Shown: positions 1-5,756 of the stretch, piece by piece | Numbering within the stretch: the stretch's first letter is position 1 | Layout: every line of letters begins with the position of its first letter | NCBI GenBank assembly: GCA_023428085.1 | Contig: JAEYZK010000214.1 | Location: 1 to 9,396 of the forward strand | Origin: Pseudomonadota bacterium | GTDB taxonomy: Bacteria; Myxococcota; Myxococcia; Myxococcales; Anaeromyxobacteraceae | Direction of reading: 5' to 3' | Length of the DNA stretch: 9,396 nucleotides | Translations under genes and position numbers: made by a program | The notes under the pieces: model-generated | Database searches by the model: none | Seen by the model: the letters and a program-made list of their open reading frames with translations, nothing else | Told to the model about the DNA's origin: nothing

Positions 1-509
1 AGGACGTTCTTGCGCTCGGCCACCCAGGCGACCGACTCGACGTTGAGGGGGTGGACCGCGAAGAGCGCGGCGACGAGCAGGCTCGCGCCGGCGGAGAGCG
101 CGAACCGGCGGAGCACCAGGTACAGGAGCGCCACGTTCGCGAGGTGGAGGAGCAGGTTCGTGACGTGGTGCCCGCCGGCGTCCAGGCCGTACAGGGAGCA
201 GTCGAGGAGGTGGGTGAGGACGGTGAGCGGGTGCCAGTTGGCGGCCACCGAGACGGTGAAGGCCCACCCGACGTTCCGGAGGGTCAACCCCTCCTGCATC
301 CGCGCGTTCTCGAAGATGAACGCGTTGTCGTCGTAGTTGACGAACTCGAACCCGCGCACGGGCCAGTACACGACCAGCGTCGCGGCGACGAGGAGCGCGA
401 GCGCGAGGAGCTCGGGGAGCGCGCTCCGGGCGGGCGCCGGCGCGGCCCCGGGCGGACCGCCGCCGCGCTTCGCCCGATCCTCGCCCGCAGGCCTGCGCCG
501 CCGCGTCAC
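1..509 (-). CDS. TMTC-like/GT-C family membrane glycosyltransferase (3' end outside window)
   Basis: This is the N-terminal 169 residues of a larger protein that leaves the window on the left. After a basic, Pro/Ala-rich cytoplasmic start (about residues 1-30) comes a hydrophobic segment (about 31-50). It is followed by motifs typical of bacterial TPR-containing membrane proteins related to TMTC/GT-C O-mannosyltransferases: FVNYDDN (56-62, acidic pair in the first outer loop), NWHPLT (91-96), LLD (101-103) with LYGLDAGGHHVTNLLLH after it (106-122), and VHPLNVESVAWVAERKNV (152-169). By family knowledge such proteins move sugars from polyprenyl-phosphate donors to proteins or glycans at the membrane; the acceptor here is unknown. 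The GTG start overlaps the stop of the upstream glycosyltransferase as GTGA. A GGAGG Shine-Dalgarno sits 6 bases ahead, so translational coupling is likely. The C-terminal TPR part expected in this family cannot be seen. Confidence 0.85.
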   Translation of the reverse strand, partial: MTRRRRPAGEDRAKRGGGPPGAAPAPARSALPELLALALLVAATLVVYWPVRGFEFVNYDDNAFIFENARMQEGLTLRNVGWAFTVSVAANWHPLTVLTHLLDCSLYGLDAGGHHVTNLLLHLANVALLYLVLRRFALSAGASLLVAALFAVHPLNVESVAWVAERKNV

Positions 510-1285
510 GCCTCGCCTCCGTCCGGGCGAGGCGCGGGCGGCGAGAGCCGCGGGAGCCGCGGGGAGCGCAAGAGGCCCCAGCGGCAGAGCCGGTACTCGA
601 GCGCGGTCGCCAGCACGCCGAAGCCGTAGCGGATGCTCCGGCCGAGGTTGATCGAGGAGGCCTCCGGGAAGTACCGGGTCGGGCAGGAGATCTCCCCGAC
701 GGCGTACCCGTGCCAGATCGCCTGGGCGATCATCTGGTTGTCGAAGACGAAGTCGTCCGAGTTGGCCTCGAGCCGGAGCGTCTCGAGCAGCCGGCGCGAG
801 AAGGCGCGGTAGCCGGTGTGGTACTCGGCGAGCTTGTAGCCGAGGAGGAGGTTCTCGACGAACGTCAGGAACCGGTTCGCGACGTACTTCCAGGGCGGCA
901 TGCCCCCGGAGAGCGCGCCCACCCCGAGGATCCGCGAGCCGAGCACGACGTCGAAGTGCCCGCTCGCCACCATCGCGGCCATGGCCGGGATGAGCCGCGG
1001 GGAGTACTGGTAGTCCGGGTGGAGCATGATGACGATGTCGGCGCCCCCGCGCAGCGCCTCGCGGTAGCAGGTCTTCTGGTTGCCGCCGTACCCGCGGTTC
1101 TCCGGGTGGACGAAGTGGCGGAGGCCGAGCTCGGCCGCGACGGCGACGGTCCCGTCCGAGCTCGCGTCGTCCACCAGCAGGACGTCGTCCACGATCGAGC
1201 GATCGATCTCGGCGACGGTCCGGCGGAGCGTGAGCTCCGCGTTGTAGGCGGGCATCACGACACACACGCGATTGCCGTCGAGCAT
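506..1285 (-). CDS. Glycosyltransferase family 2, dolichol/polyprenyl-phosphate sugar synthase-like
   Basis: A 259-residue GT-A enzyme predicted to transfer a sugar from a nucleotide-sugar, probably to a polyprenyl-phosphate carrier at the inner face of the membrane. It opens with VVMPAYNAELTL (9-20), then VLLVDDASSDGT (35-46, nucleotide binding), HPENRGYGGNQK (60-71) and LHPDYQYSP (88-96), which takes the DxD position in this subfamily. EYHTGYRAFSR (154-164) and NSDDFVFDNQM (175-185) form the acceptor-side motifs. There is no clear membrane domain, only a short Arg/Pro-rich tail. I chose the ATG at 1285 because GGAGG lies 8 bases upstream and the first beta strand begins right after it; an upstream ATG at 1360 would add 25 unlikely residues. 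The stop overlaps the next gene, the TMTC-like transferase, by 4 bases. This fits one enzyme loading the lipid carrier and the other using it, but that pairing is inferred. Confidence 0.9.
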   Translation of the reverse strand: MLDGNRVCVVMPAYNAELTLRRTVAEIDRSIVDDVLLVDDASSDGTVAVAAELGLRHFVHPENRGYGGNQKTCYREALRGGADIVIMLHPDYQYSPRLIPAMAAMVASGHFDVVLGSRILGVGALSGGMPPWKYVANRFLTFVENLLLGYKLAEYHTGYRAFSRRLLETLRLEANSDDFVFDNQMIAQAIWHGYAVGEISCPTRYFPEASSINLGRSIRYGFGVLATALEYRLCRWGLLRSPRLPRLSPPAPRPDGGEA

Positions 1286-1303
1286 GCGTGACCTCCAGGG
1301 ACG

Positions 1304-1324
1304 CCCCCCGGCCGGCCCGGGGGG
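1304..1324. repeat. GC-only perfect hairpin in divergent intergenic region
   Basis: CCCCCCGG (1304-1311) and CCGGGGGG (1317-1324) form a perfect 8-bp stem with a 5-base loop. It lies just upstream of the Shine-Dalgarno of the minus-strand glycosyltransferase, so it would sit in that gene's mRNA leader. It may affect expression, but chance is a real possibility in DNA this GC-rich. Confidence 0.4.
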
Positions 1325-1420
1325 TGCGCTCCGATCCAGGGTGTTCCGGGAGCCTGGCACGAACGCCCGGCGCCGGGCAACGAGCGCCGACGCGGCGCCC
1401 GCGTGCGGCGCGCCCGGGGT

Positions 1421-1437
1421 CCGCCCGGGCCGGGCGG
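1421..1437. repeat. 17-bp palindrome just upstream of the ispE ribosome binding site
   Basis: CCGCCCGG and CCGGGCGG flank a single G, giving a perfect 8-bp dyad. It ends 7 bases before the AGGAGG of ispE, so it could be an operator or an mRNA hairpin near the ribosome site. Composed only of G and C, it could also arise by chance. Confidence 0.35.
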
Positions 1438-1444
1438 GCGTGAT

Positions 1445-1450
1445 AGGAGG
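1445..1450 (+). promoter_or_regulatory. Ribosome binding site of ispE
   Basis: A perfect AGGAGG lies 5 bases ahead of a GTG codon. It fixes the ispE start at this GTG. Confidence 0.8.
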
Positions 1451-1455
1451 TCGGC

Positions 1456-2385
1456 GTGCGCCTCCGAACGCTCGCCCCGGCCAAGGTGAACCTCGTCCTC
1501 CGCGTCGGGCCGCTGCGCCCCGACGGCTACCACGAGCTCATGACGCTCCTGGTGCCCCTCGACCTCGGCGACGGGATCGAGGTCCACGTCGCGCGCGGCG
1601 CCGGGCCCGTCACCTGCGAGGTCCCGGCGCTGCCCGCGCTCTCGGGGCCGGACAACCTCGCCGCCCGCGCGGCCCGCGCCTTCCGCGAGCGGTTCGGCGT
1701 CGCGAACGCGGTCCACGTCCGCATCGACAAGCGGACGCCGGTGACGGCGGGGCTCGGCGGGGGCTCCTCCGACGCGGCCGCGGTGCTCCGCTGCCTCGCG
1801 AAGGCGTTCCGCGTGCGCGACCGCGGCGCGCTCCAGGAGCTCGCGCTCTCGATCGGCTCGGACGTGCCCTTCTTCCTGGGCCGCGGCCCCGCGTGGGCGG
1901 CCGGCCGCGGCGAGCGGCTCGTCCCGGCGGACGTGCCGCGGCTCGATCTGGTGCTCGTGTACCCGACCGACCCGGCGCTCGCGATCCGGGCAGGCGAGGC
2001 GTACCGGTGGCTCGACGAGCTGCGTCAGGACCGGCCCGCCGCCTCGCTCGGGAGACCTGGACGGTTCACGCTGTCCCGCGCGGGGAACGACCTCGAGCCG
2101 GCCTGCCTCGCCCGGCGCCCGGCGATCGCGCCGCTCTTGGGGCTCCTCCGGGGGGCGCGGGCGCGGGTCGTTATGATGTCCGGGAGCGGTCCGACGTGCT
2201 TCGGGGTCTTTTCGGGCAGGGGCGCGGCGCGCGCGGCGGCGTTAACGATGGAGGAGGAGGGACGCCGGTTCGAGATCCGCGTATTCGCCGTCCGGACGGT
2301 GCGAGGCCAGCCGAGGGTTACCGCATGGAGATCACCGAGGTCCGCGTCTTCCCGGTCAACGAAGAGAAGCTCAAGGCGTACGTGA
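1456..2385 (+). CDS. ispE: 4-diphosphocytidyl-2-C-methyl-D-erythritol kinase
   Basis: A cytoplasmic GHMP-family kinase that phosphorylates the 2-hydroxyl of CDP-ME, the fourth step of the non-mevalonate (MEP) isoprenoid pathway. The substrate motif PAKVNLVLRV (8-17) carries the catalytic Lys10. It is followed by RPDGYHEL (21-28), the ATP-binding loop GLGGGSSDAA (99-108), SIGSDVPFF with the catalytic Asp136 (132-140), and the third GHMP motif MSGSGPTCFGVF (241-252). The core ends near residue 283. About 25 further residues, rich in Arg and Ser, are added because the frame stays open 61 bases into spoVG. The family is usually about 280-300 aa, so 309 is slightly long. It is the first gene of the plus-strand run, divergent from the glycosyltransferase. 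All key catalytic residues are present, so the assignment is firm. Confidence 0.96.
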   Translation: MRLRTLAPAKVNLVLRVGPLRPDGYHELMTLLVPLDLGDGIEVHVARGAGPVTCEVPALPALSGPDNLAARAARAFRERFGVANAVHVRIDKRTPVTAGLGGGSSDAAAVLRCLAKAFRVRDRGALQELALSIGSDVPFFLGRGPAWAAGRGERLVPADVPRLDLVLVYPTDPALAIRAGEAYRWLDELRQDRPAASLGRPGRFTLSRAGNDLEPACLARRPAIAPLLGLLRGARARVVMMSGSGPTCFGVFSGRGAARAAALTMEEEGRRFEIRVFAVRTVRGQPRVTAWRSPRSASSRSTKRSSRRT

Positions 2386-2621
2386 CCATCACGCTCGACG
2401 ACTGCTTCGTCATCCGCGACCTCAAGGTCATCCACGGCAACACGGGCCTCTTCATCGCGATGCCCGCCAAGCGGCGCAAGGACGGGACCTTCAAGGACAT
2501 CGCCCACCCGCTCAACTCCGAGACGCGCGATCGGATGGAGCGGGCGATCCTCGCCGAGTACGAGCGCGAGGTCCGCAAGGGCTCGGCGCCCCGCCCCACG
2601 GGCACCGACATCGAGGCCTGA
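2325..2621 (+). CDS. spoVG: SpoVG family nucleic-acid-binding regulator
   Basis: A 98-residue protein matching SpoVG along its whole length: MEITEVRVFPV at the start, LKAYVTITLDDCFVIRDLKV (16-35), GLFIAMPAKRRKDG (41-54) and DIAHPLNSETRDRME (58-72), then a basic and polar tail. In Firmicutes and Borrelia the family binds DNA and RNA and affects sporulation, septation or surface-gene expression. The role in a myxobacterium is not shown by the sequence. The ATG lies inside the 3' end of ispE (61-base overlap, other frame). A GAGG sits about 8 bases upstream, so it may be read by coupling to ispE translation. The next gene is prs, as in Bacillus where spoVG precedes glmU-prs. The frame stays open far upstream, but those extra residues are only ispE read out of frame. 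Confidence 0.94.
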   Translation: MEITEVRVFPVNEEKLKAYVTITLDDCFVIRDLKVIHGNTGLFIAMPAKRRKDGTFKDIAHPLNSETRDRMERAILAEYEREVRKGSAPRPTGTDIEA

Positions 2622-2640
2622 TCGGCGTGCGGCGCGCCGA
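2622..2640 (+). terminator. Short hairpin directly after spoVG stop
   Basis: TCGGCG (2622-2627) pairs with CGCCGA (2635-2640) around a 7-base loop, starting on the base after the spoVG stop. No T-run follows. It may slow or end some transcription, but the evidence is weak. The rest of the 171-base spoVG-prs gap holds only GC-rich sequence and the elements listed next. Confidence 0.3.
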
Positions 2641-2710
2641 GCCGCTGCGCGATCCGCCGCGCGGCGTCCCGGCCGTGCGCCGCGCCGGACTGCCGCTCGC
2701 TGCATCGTCG

Positions 2711-2736
2711 CGGAAGTCGGACCGTTCCGGTATAAG
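2711..2736 (+). promoter_or_regulatory. Candidate prs promoter with overlapping dyad
   Basis: TATAAG (2731-2736) is an unusually AT-rich -10-like hexamer for this DNA, 56 bases before the prs ATG. No good -35 lies 16-18 bases upstream. Instead an inverted repeat CGGAA (2711-2715) / TTCCG (2725-2729) abuts it, where an activator or repressor could bind. It is not like the E. coli PurR box. Confidence 0.35.
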
Positions 2737-2740
2737 GACC

Positions 2741-2762
2741 GCCCCGGCGCCGCCCCGGCGCC
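2741..2762 (+). repeat. Two tandem copies of an 11-bp GC-rich unit in the prs leader
   Basis: GCCCCGGCGCC is repeated twice with no gap between the -10-like box and the prs ribosome site. Each copy includes the palindrome GGCGCC. It is probably a slippage product and has no clear role. Confidence 0.5.
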
Positions 2763-2792
2763 GCTTTCCTTCGCAGGTTCGGGAGCGCGGAG

Positions 2793-3764
2793 ATGCCCTT
2801 GCCCACGAACGGCGGCCGGCCGGACTACAAGATCTTCTCGGGGAACGCCAACCGGAAGCTCGCCGAGTCCATCTGCAAGGAGCTCGGCATCCCGCTCTCC
2901 CGCGCGATGGTGGGCCGCTTCTCGGACGGCGAGATCCAGGTCGAGATCGGCGAGAACGTGCGCGGGATGGACACGTACGTCGTCCAGCCCACCTCGCCCG
3001 ACGCCAACACCAACATCATGGAGCTCCTCATCATGTGCGACGCGCTGAAGCGCGCGTCGGCGGGCTCCATCAACGCGGTCATCCCCTACTACGGCTACGC
3101 GCGGCAGGACCGGAAGAGCGCCTCGCGCGTCCCGATCACCGCGAAGCTCGTCGCCGACCTCATCGAGAGCGCCGGCGCCACGCGCGTCATCTCGATGGAG
3201 ATGCACGCCGGGCAGATCCAGGGCTTCTTCAACATCCCCTTCGACCACCTCTACGCGACGCCGGTGCTGCTCGAGCACATGCGGCGCCGCTTCGACGGGG
3301 ACGTCGAGGAGGTCGTGATCGTCTCGCCGGACGCCGGCGGCGTCGAGCGCGCCCGCGCCTACTCGAAGCGGCTCGGCGCAGGGCTCGGCATCGTGGACAA
3401 GCGGCGCCTCAAGCCGAACGTCGCCGAGATCATGAACGTCATCGGCGACGTCCACGGGAAGACCGTGGTCCTCCTCGACGACATGATCGACACCGCGGGC
3501 ACGCTCTCGCAGGCGGCCACCGCGCTCATGGACAAGGGCGCCGTCCGCGTCTTCGCCTACGCGACGCACGGCGTCCTCTCCGGGCCCGCGGTGGAGCGGA
3601 TCTCGAAGAGCCCGATCGAGGAGGTGGTGATCACCGACTCGATCCAGCTCTCGCCCGCCGCGTCGGAGTGCAAGAAGATCCGCGTGCTCTCGGTCGCCGG
3701 GCTCCTCGCCGAGGCGGTCCGCCGGATCCACTCCGCGGACTCGCTCTCGTCGCTGTTCGTGTAG
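2793..3764 (+). CDS. prs: Ribose-phosphate pyrophosphokinase (PRPP synthase, class I)
   Basis: A cytoplasmic enzyme that moves pyrophosphate from ATP to ribose-5-phosphate, making PRPP for purine, pyrimidine, NAD, His and Trp synthesis. At 323 aa it is close to the usual 310-320. Motifs in order: IFSGNAN (14-20), RFSDGEIQVEI (42-52, ATP site), IPYYGYARQDRK (97-108), SRVPITAKLVAD (111-122), MEMHAGQIQGFF with the metal-site His138 (135-146), SPDAGGVERAR (178-188), the flexible catalytic loop around DKRRLKPN (202-209), and the PRPP/ribose-phosphate loop VVLLDDMIDTAGTL (225-238). The ATG follows GGGAG with 7 bases between. Compared with most Prs proteins the N terminus has about ten extra residues before the first strand. 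It lies between spoVG and rplY, the relative order seen in Bacillus. Confidence 0.97.
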   Translation: MPLPTNGGRPDYKIFSGNANRKLAESICKELGIPLSRAMVGRFSDGEIQVEIGENVRGMDTYVVQPTSPDANTNIMELLIMCDALKRASAGSINAVIPYYGYARQDRKSASRVPITAKLVADLIESAGATRVISMEMHAGQIQGFFNIPFDHLYATPVLLEHMRRRFDGDVEEVVIVSPDAGGVERARAYSKRLGAGLGIVDKRRLKPNVAEIMNVIGDVHGKTVVLLDDMIDTAGTLSQAATALMDKGAVRVFAYATHGVLSGPAVERISKSPIEEVVITDSIQLSPAASECKKIRVLSVAGLLAEAVRRIHSADSLSSLFV

Positions 3765-3783
3765 CTCCCGCGGCGGCGGGAGC
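3764..3783 (+). terminator. Hairpin at the prs stop codon
   Basis: A perfect 8-bp stem (GCTCCCGC with GCGGGAGC) and a GGCG tetraloop begin at the last base of the prs stop codon. There is no T-run, so it is not a textbook intrinsic terminator. Its placement still suggests 3'-end formation or mRNA protection. Confidence 0.5.
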
Positions 3784-3824
3784 GGCGCTCCACGGGAGAG
3801 CCCGGGCGCGGGCTCGTTCACGGG

Positions 3825-4016
3825 TCAGGAAGGCGACCCCGGGCCCGGCGGGATCGCGTCGGGCGGGCTGCCGGGGGCTCGATCGGGGTCCACGAGCGGC
3901 GACCCCTCCTGTCGAGGCGGGCGACCGGGCAGGTCCTCCTCGTCCTCGGTGACGGCGGTCTGATCGGCGATCTCCTCGTCGAACGGCGTTCCGGAGCGTC
4001 GGATCGGGTTGGGCAT
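3825..4016 (-). CDS. Small acidic, proline-rich hypothetical protein
   Basis: I do not recognise this 63-residue protein. It starts MPNPIRRSGTPFDEE, has an acidic middle (VTEDEEDLPG, about 22-31) and a Pro/Gly-rich end, with no membrane segment or cysteine. It is likely soluble and partly disordered. Support comes from codon use. About 86% of third positions are G or C, with a clear drop at second positions. That is the pattern of real genes here, though weaker than in its neighbours. It fills most of the 457-base prs-rplY gap, runs convergent to prs, and starts just upstream of the rplY promoter candidate on the other strand. The Shine-Dalgarno is poor (AGG, 8 bases ahead). It could still be a chance reading frame. 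Confidence 0.45.
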   Translation of the reverse strand: MPNPIRRSGTPFDEEIADQTAVTEDEEDLPGRPPRQEGSPLVDPDRAPGSPPDAIPPGPGSPS

Positions 4017-4051
4017 GATCGGAACCTGGGCACGGTGTCGGACCTTCGCCC

Positions 4052-4080
4052 TTGACCCCGCGGCGGGATTCAGCTAGGAA
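4052..4080 (+). promoter_or_regulatory. Candidate housekeeping promoter of rplY-pth
   Basis: TTGACC (4052-4057, five of six to the -35 consensus) and TAGGAA (4075-4080, a weak -10) are spaced by exactly 17 bases. Transcription from here would give an rplY leader of about 135 bases. The position in a gene gap after a hairpin supports it. Confidence 0.45.
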
Positions 4081-4184
4081 CTCGCGGTTTTCCAACGCTC
4101 GGCGAGGGTTCGCCGGGCGAGCACGGCCCGGCAGGTCGCCGGGCCCGACCACCCAGGGCCAGAGCCGACGCGAACGGCCCCTCC

Positions 4185-4200
4185 CCGTCCACAGGGACGG
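4185..4200 (+). promoter_or_regulatory. Short hairpin in the rplY leader
   Basis: CCGTCC (4185-4190) and GGACGG (4195-4200) form a 6-bp stem with a 4-base loop, 10 bases before the GGGAGA ribosome site of rplY. Ribosomal protein leaders often carry control hairpins, but I know no defined L25 leader motif to match it to. Confidence 0.3.
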
Positions 4201-4221
4201 CGAGTCCATTGGGAGAAGCAG

Positions 4222-4962
4222 ATGTCCGAAAACGTCCTCAGTGCGACGAAGCGCGACGAGCGGGGCAAGGGCCCTGCGCGGCGGCTCCGCGCGAAGGGTC
4301 TCATCCCTGCCGTCGTGTACGGCGGCGAGTCCGGTCCCGCCCACGTGGCGGTCGATCCGTCCTTCCTCATGAAGGCGATCGAGACCCCGCACCGCTTCAA
4401 CACCATCCTCACCCTCCAGCTGGAGGGTGCGCCCCAGAAGCACGTCCTCTTCAAGGAGTACGAGGTCGATCCGGTGAGCCGCGAGCTGCTCCACGCGGAC
4501 TTCTTCGAGGTCCGGATGGACCGGCCGGTGAAGGTGCGCGTGCCCGTCGAGACCGTCGGCCGCGCCGCGGGTCAGGCGGAGGGCGGCATCCTCTCGCTCG
4601 CGGCCCACGACATCGTCGTCGAGGCGCTGCCGGGCAAGATCCCCGTGAAGATCGAGGTGGACGTCACGGGCATCAAGATCGGCCACTCGCTCCACATCTC
4701 GGAGATCAAGGCGCCCGAGGGCTGCAAGTTCCGCTACGGCGCCGACTACGTGGTGGCCTTCGTCGCCGTGCCCGAGAAGGAGGAGGTCGTCGCCCCGACG
4801 GCAGCCGTTCCGGGCGCGGAGGGCGCGGCTGCTGCCGCGGCTCCTGGCGCCGCTCCTGCCGCGGGCGCGCCCGCGGCGGGCGCCGCTCCGGCGGCGGGCG
4901 CTGCGGCTCCGGCTGCGGCGGGCGCTCCTGGCAAGGGCGACGCCAAGGGCGGCAAGAAGTAG
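4222..4962 (+). CDS. rplY: 50S ribosomal protein L25 / general stress protein Ctc
   Basis: Binds 5S rRNA in the large ribosomal subunit. It is the long two-domain (CTC/TL5) form of 246 aa. The N-terminal L25 domain (about 5-95) has RDERGKGPARRLRAKGLIPAV (11-31) then VYGG (32-35), and the conserved HADFFEV (91-97). The beta-rich TL5 C-terminal domain follows (about 100-185), then a tail of about 55 residues made almost only of Ala, Gly and Pro, ending in a Lys/Gly-rich patch (238-246). GGGAGA lies 5 bases before the ATG. It is followed 11 bases later by pth, as ctc is by spoVC/pth in Bacillus. The low-complexity tail is longer than the usual short Ala/Glu-rich end and is encoded by imprecise repeats of GCG/GCC/GGC, so its length may vary between strains. 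Confidence 0.95.
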   Translation: MSENVLSATKRDERGKGPARRLRAKGLIPAVVYGGESGPAHVAVDPSFLMKAIETPHRFNTILTLQLEGAPQKHVLFKEYEVDPVSRELLHADFFEVRMDRPVKVRVPVETVGRAAGQAEGGILSLAAHDIVVEALPGKIPVKIEVDVTGIKIGHSLHISEIKAPEGCKFRYGADYVVAFVAVPEKEEVVAPTAAVPGAEGAAAAAAPGAAPAAGAPAAGAAPAAGAAAPAAAGAPGKGDAKGGKK

Positions 4963-4973
4963 GGCGGCCCTGG

Positions 4974-5555
4974 ATGAAGCTCGTGGTCGGCCTCGGCAAC
5001 CCGGGCGAGGAGTACGCGCGGACGCGGCACAACGTCGGCTTTCTGGTCGCCGACCGCCTCGCCGCGCTCGCCCGGGCACGCTTCACCGCGCAGAAGTTCG
5101 CGGCGGAGCTGGCCGAGGCCCGCCTCGGGCCGGAGCGGGTCTGGATCATGAAGCCGCAGACGTACATGAACGCGTCCGGCGAGGCGGTCGGTGCCGCGCT
5201 CCGCTTCTGGAAGCTCGGCCTCGAGGACCTGGTCGTCGTCCACGACGACCTCGAGCTCGACTCGTTCCGGGTGCAGCTCAAGGTCGGCGGCGGGCACGGC
5301 GGACACAACGGCCTGAAGAGCGTGAACGCCCACGTCGGCGGCCCCGACTACGCGCGCGTGCGGTTCGGCGTGGGCCGGCCGCCGCAGTTCATGGACCCGG
5401 CGGACTACGTGCTGGGCAAGTTCGCGAAGGCGGACGAGGCGGAGCTCGACGCGTCCGTCGAGCGGGCCACCGAGGCGACCCGGCTCGCGGTCGAGCTGGG
5501 CGCGGACAAGGCGATGAACCGGGTGAATCGAAGGACCCGGTCGGAGGCGAGTTGA
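4974..5555 (+). CDS. pth: Peptidyl-tRNA hydrolase
   Basis: Cytoplasmic esterase that frees tRNA from peptidyl-tRNA dropped by stalled ribosomes, an essential recycling step. At 193 aa it has the normal bacterial length. All expected residues are present: VGLGNPGEEYARTRHNVGF (5-23) with Asn9 and catalytic His19, MKPQTYMNASG (59-69) with Asn66, VVVHDDLEL (87-95) with Asp92, and GGGHGGHNGLKS (105-116) with Asn112. The ATG lies 11 bases after the rplY stop with only an AGGGCGG-like site, so it is probably coupled to rplY. The conserved core closes with KAMNRVNRR; the last few residues TRSEAS look replaced. A second DNA copy coding NRVNRR occurs 94 bases downstream in another frame (see findings). 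Assignment is firm; only the tail is odd. Confidence 0.96.
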   Translation: MKLVVGLGNPGEEYARTRHNVGFLVADRLAALARARFTAQKFAAELAEARLGPERVWIMKPQTYMNASGEAVGAALRFWKLGLEDLVVVHDDLELDSFRVQLKVGGGHGGHNGLKSVNAHVGGPDYARVRFGVGRPPQFMDPADYVLGKFAKADEAELDASVERATEATRLAVELGADKAMNRVNRRTRSEAS

Positions 5556-5621
5556 GTCGCCGGGGGACTGGGGGGCCGAAGCCTCACCCGGCCCCCCAGC
5601 ACGAGAGCTGAACCGGGTGAA
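5515..5621 (+). repeat. 13-bp direct repeat at the 3' end of pth, 94 bases apart
   Basis: TGAACCGGGTGAA occurs at 5515-5527 (inside pth) and again at 5609-5621 (after pth). Both copies go on to code NRVNRR with different synonymous codons. The segment between them holds the pth stop and a perfect hairpin. Confidence 0.7.
5568..5599 (+). terminator. Perfect 11-bp hairpin after pth
   Basis: CTGGGGGGCCG (5568-5578) pairs perfectly with CGGCCCCCCAG (5589-5599) around a 10-base loop, 12 bases after the pth stop. No T-run follows. It could be a GC-type terminator or attenuator between pth and rpsF, or a small palindromic element that has moved in. Confidence 0.55.
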
Positions 5622-5667
5622 CCGGCGGGCACCGAAGGCCGCCGCCACTCCGAACGAGAAGCAGTAG
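5608..5667 (+). pseudogene. Possible relic of an earlier pth C-terminus
   Basis: Read in frame from CTG at 5608, this stretch codes LNRVNRRAPKAAATPNEKQ then TAG. It begins like the true Pth end (MNRVNRR) and has G or C at nearly all third positions, as in real genes here. It has no start codon with a ribosome site and is in the +1 frame relative to pth. I read it as the old gene tail displaced by a 94-base duplication or insertion. It may instead be chance similarity. Confidence 0.4.
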
Positions 5668-5716
5668 CGACACCCCGCGACCGGCATGGGGCCGGCGGCG
5701 GACGACACCACTCCTC

Positions 5717-5735
5717 GCGGCGGGCGAACCGCCGC
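5717..5735 (+). promoter_or_regulatory. Hairpin in the rpsF leader, possible ribosomal autoregulation site
   Basis: GCGGCGG (5717-5723) and CCGCCGC (5729-5735) form a 7-bp stem with loop GCGAA, 9 bases before the GAGGGG ribosome site of rpsF. Many bacteria control rpsF through an S6:S18-binding leader hairpin that shows a CCG triplet. The position fits, but I cannot confirm that fold here. Confidence 0.35.
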
Positions 5736-5756
5736 TACGAACCCGAGGGGAGCGAC

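Noticed and set aside
51..629. Plus-strand open frame of 192 codons at the left edge
   Set aside because: Opposite strand carries the TMTC-like gene with clear conserved motifs.
1355..1371. TGGCACG as a second sigma-54 box ahead of ispE
   Set aside because: The -12 part at the right distance reads CCCGG rather than TTGCW, lacking the required GC.
2622..2792. tRNA or other structured RNA gene between spoVG and prs
   Set aside because: No T-loop GTTCRA, no acceptor pairing and no cloverleaf found; nor in the other gaps.
2025..3821. Very long minus-strand open frame (598 codons) opposite ispE, spoVG and prs
   Set aside because: Antisense shadow of well-identified genes; long stop-free frames are expected in DNA this GC-rich, and the product is Arg/Asp/His-rich without family motifs.
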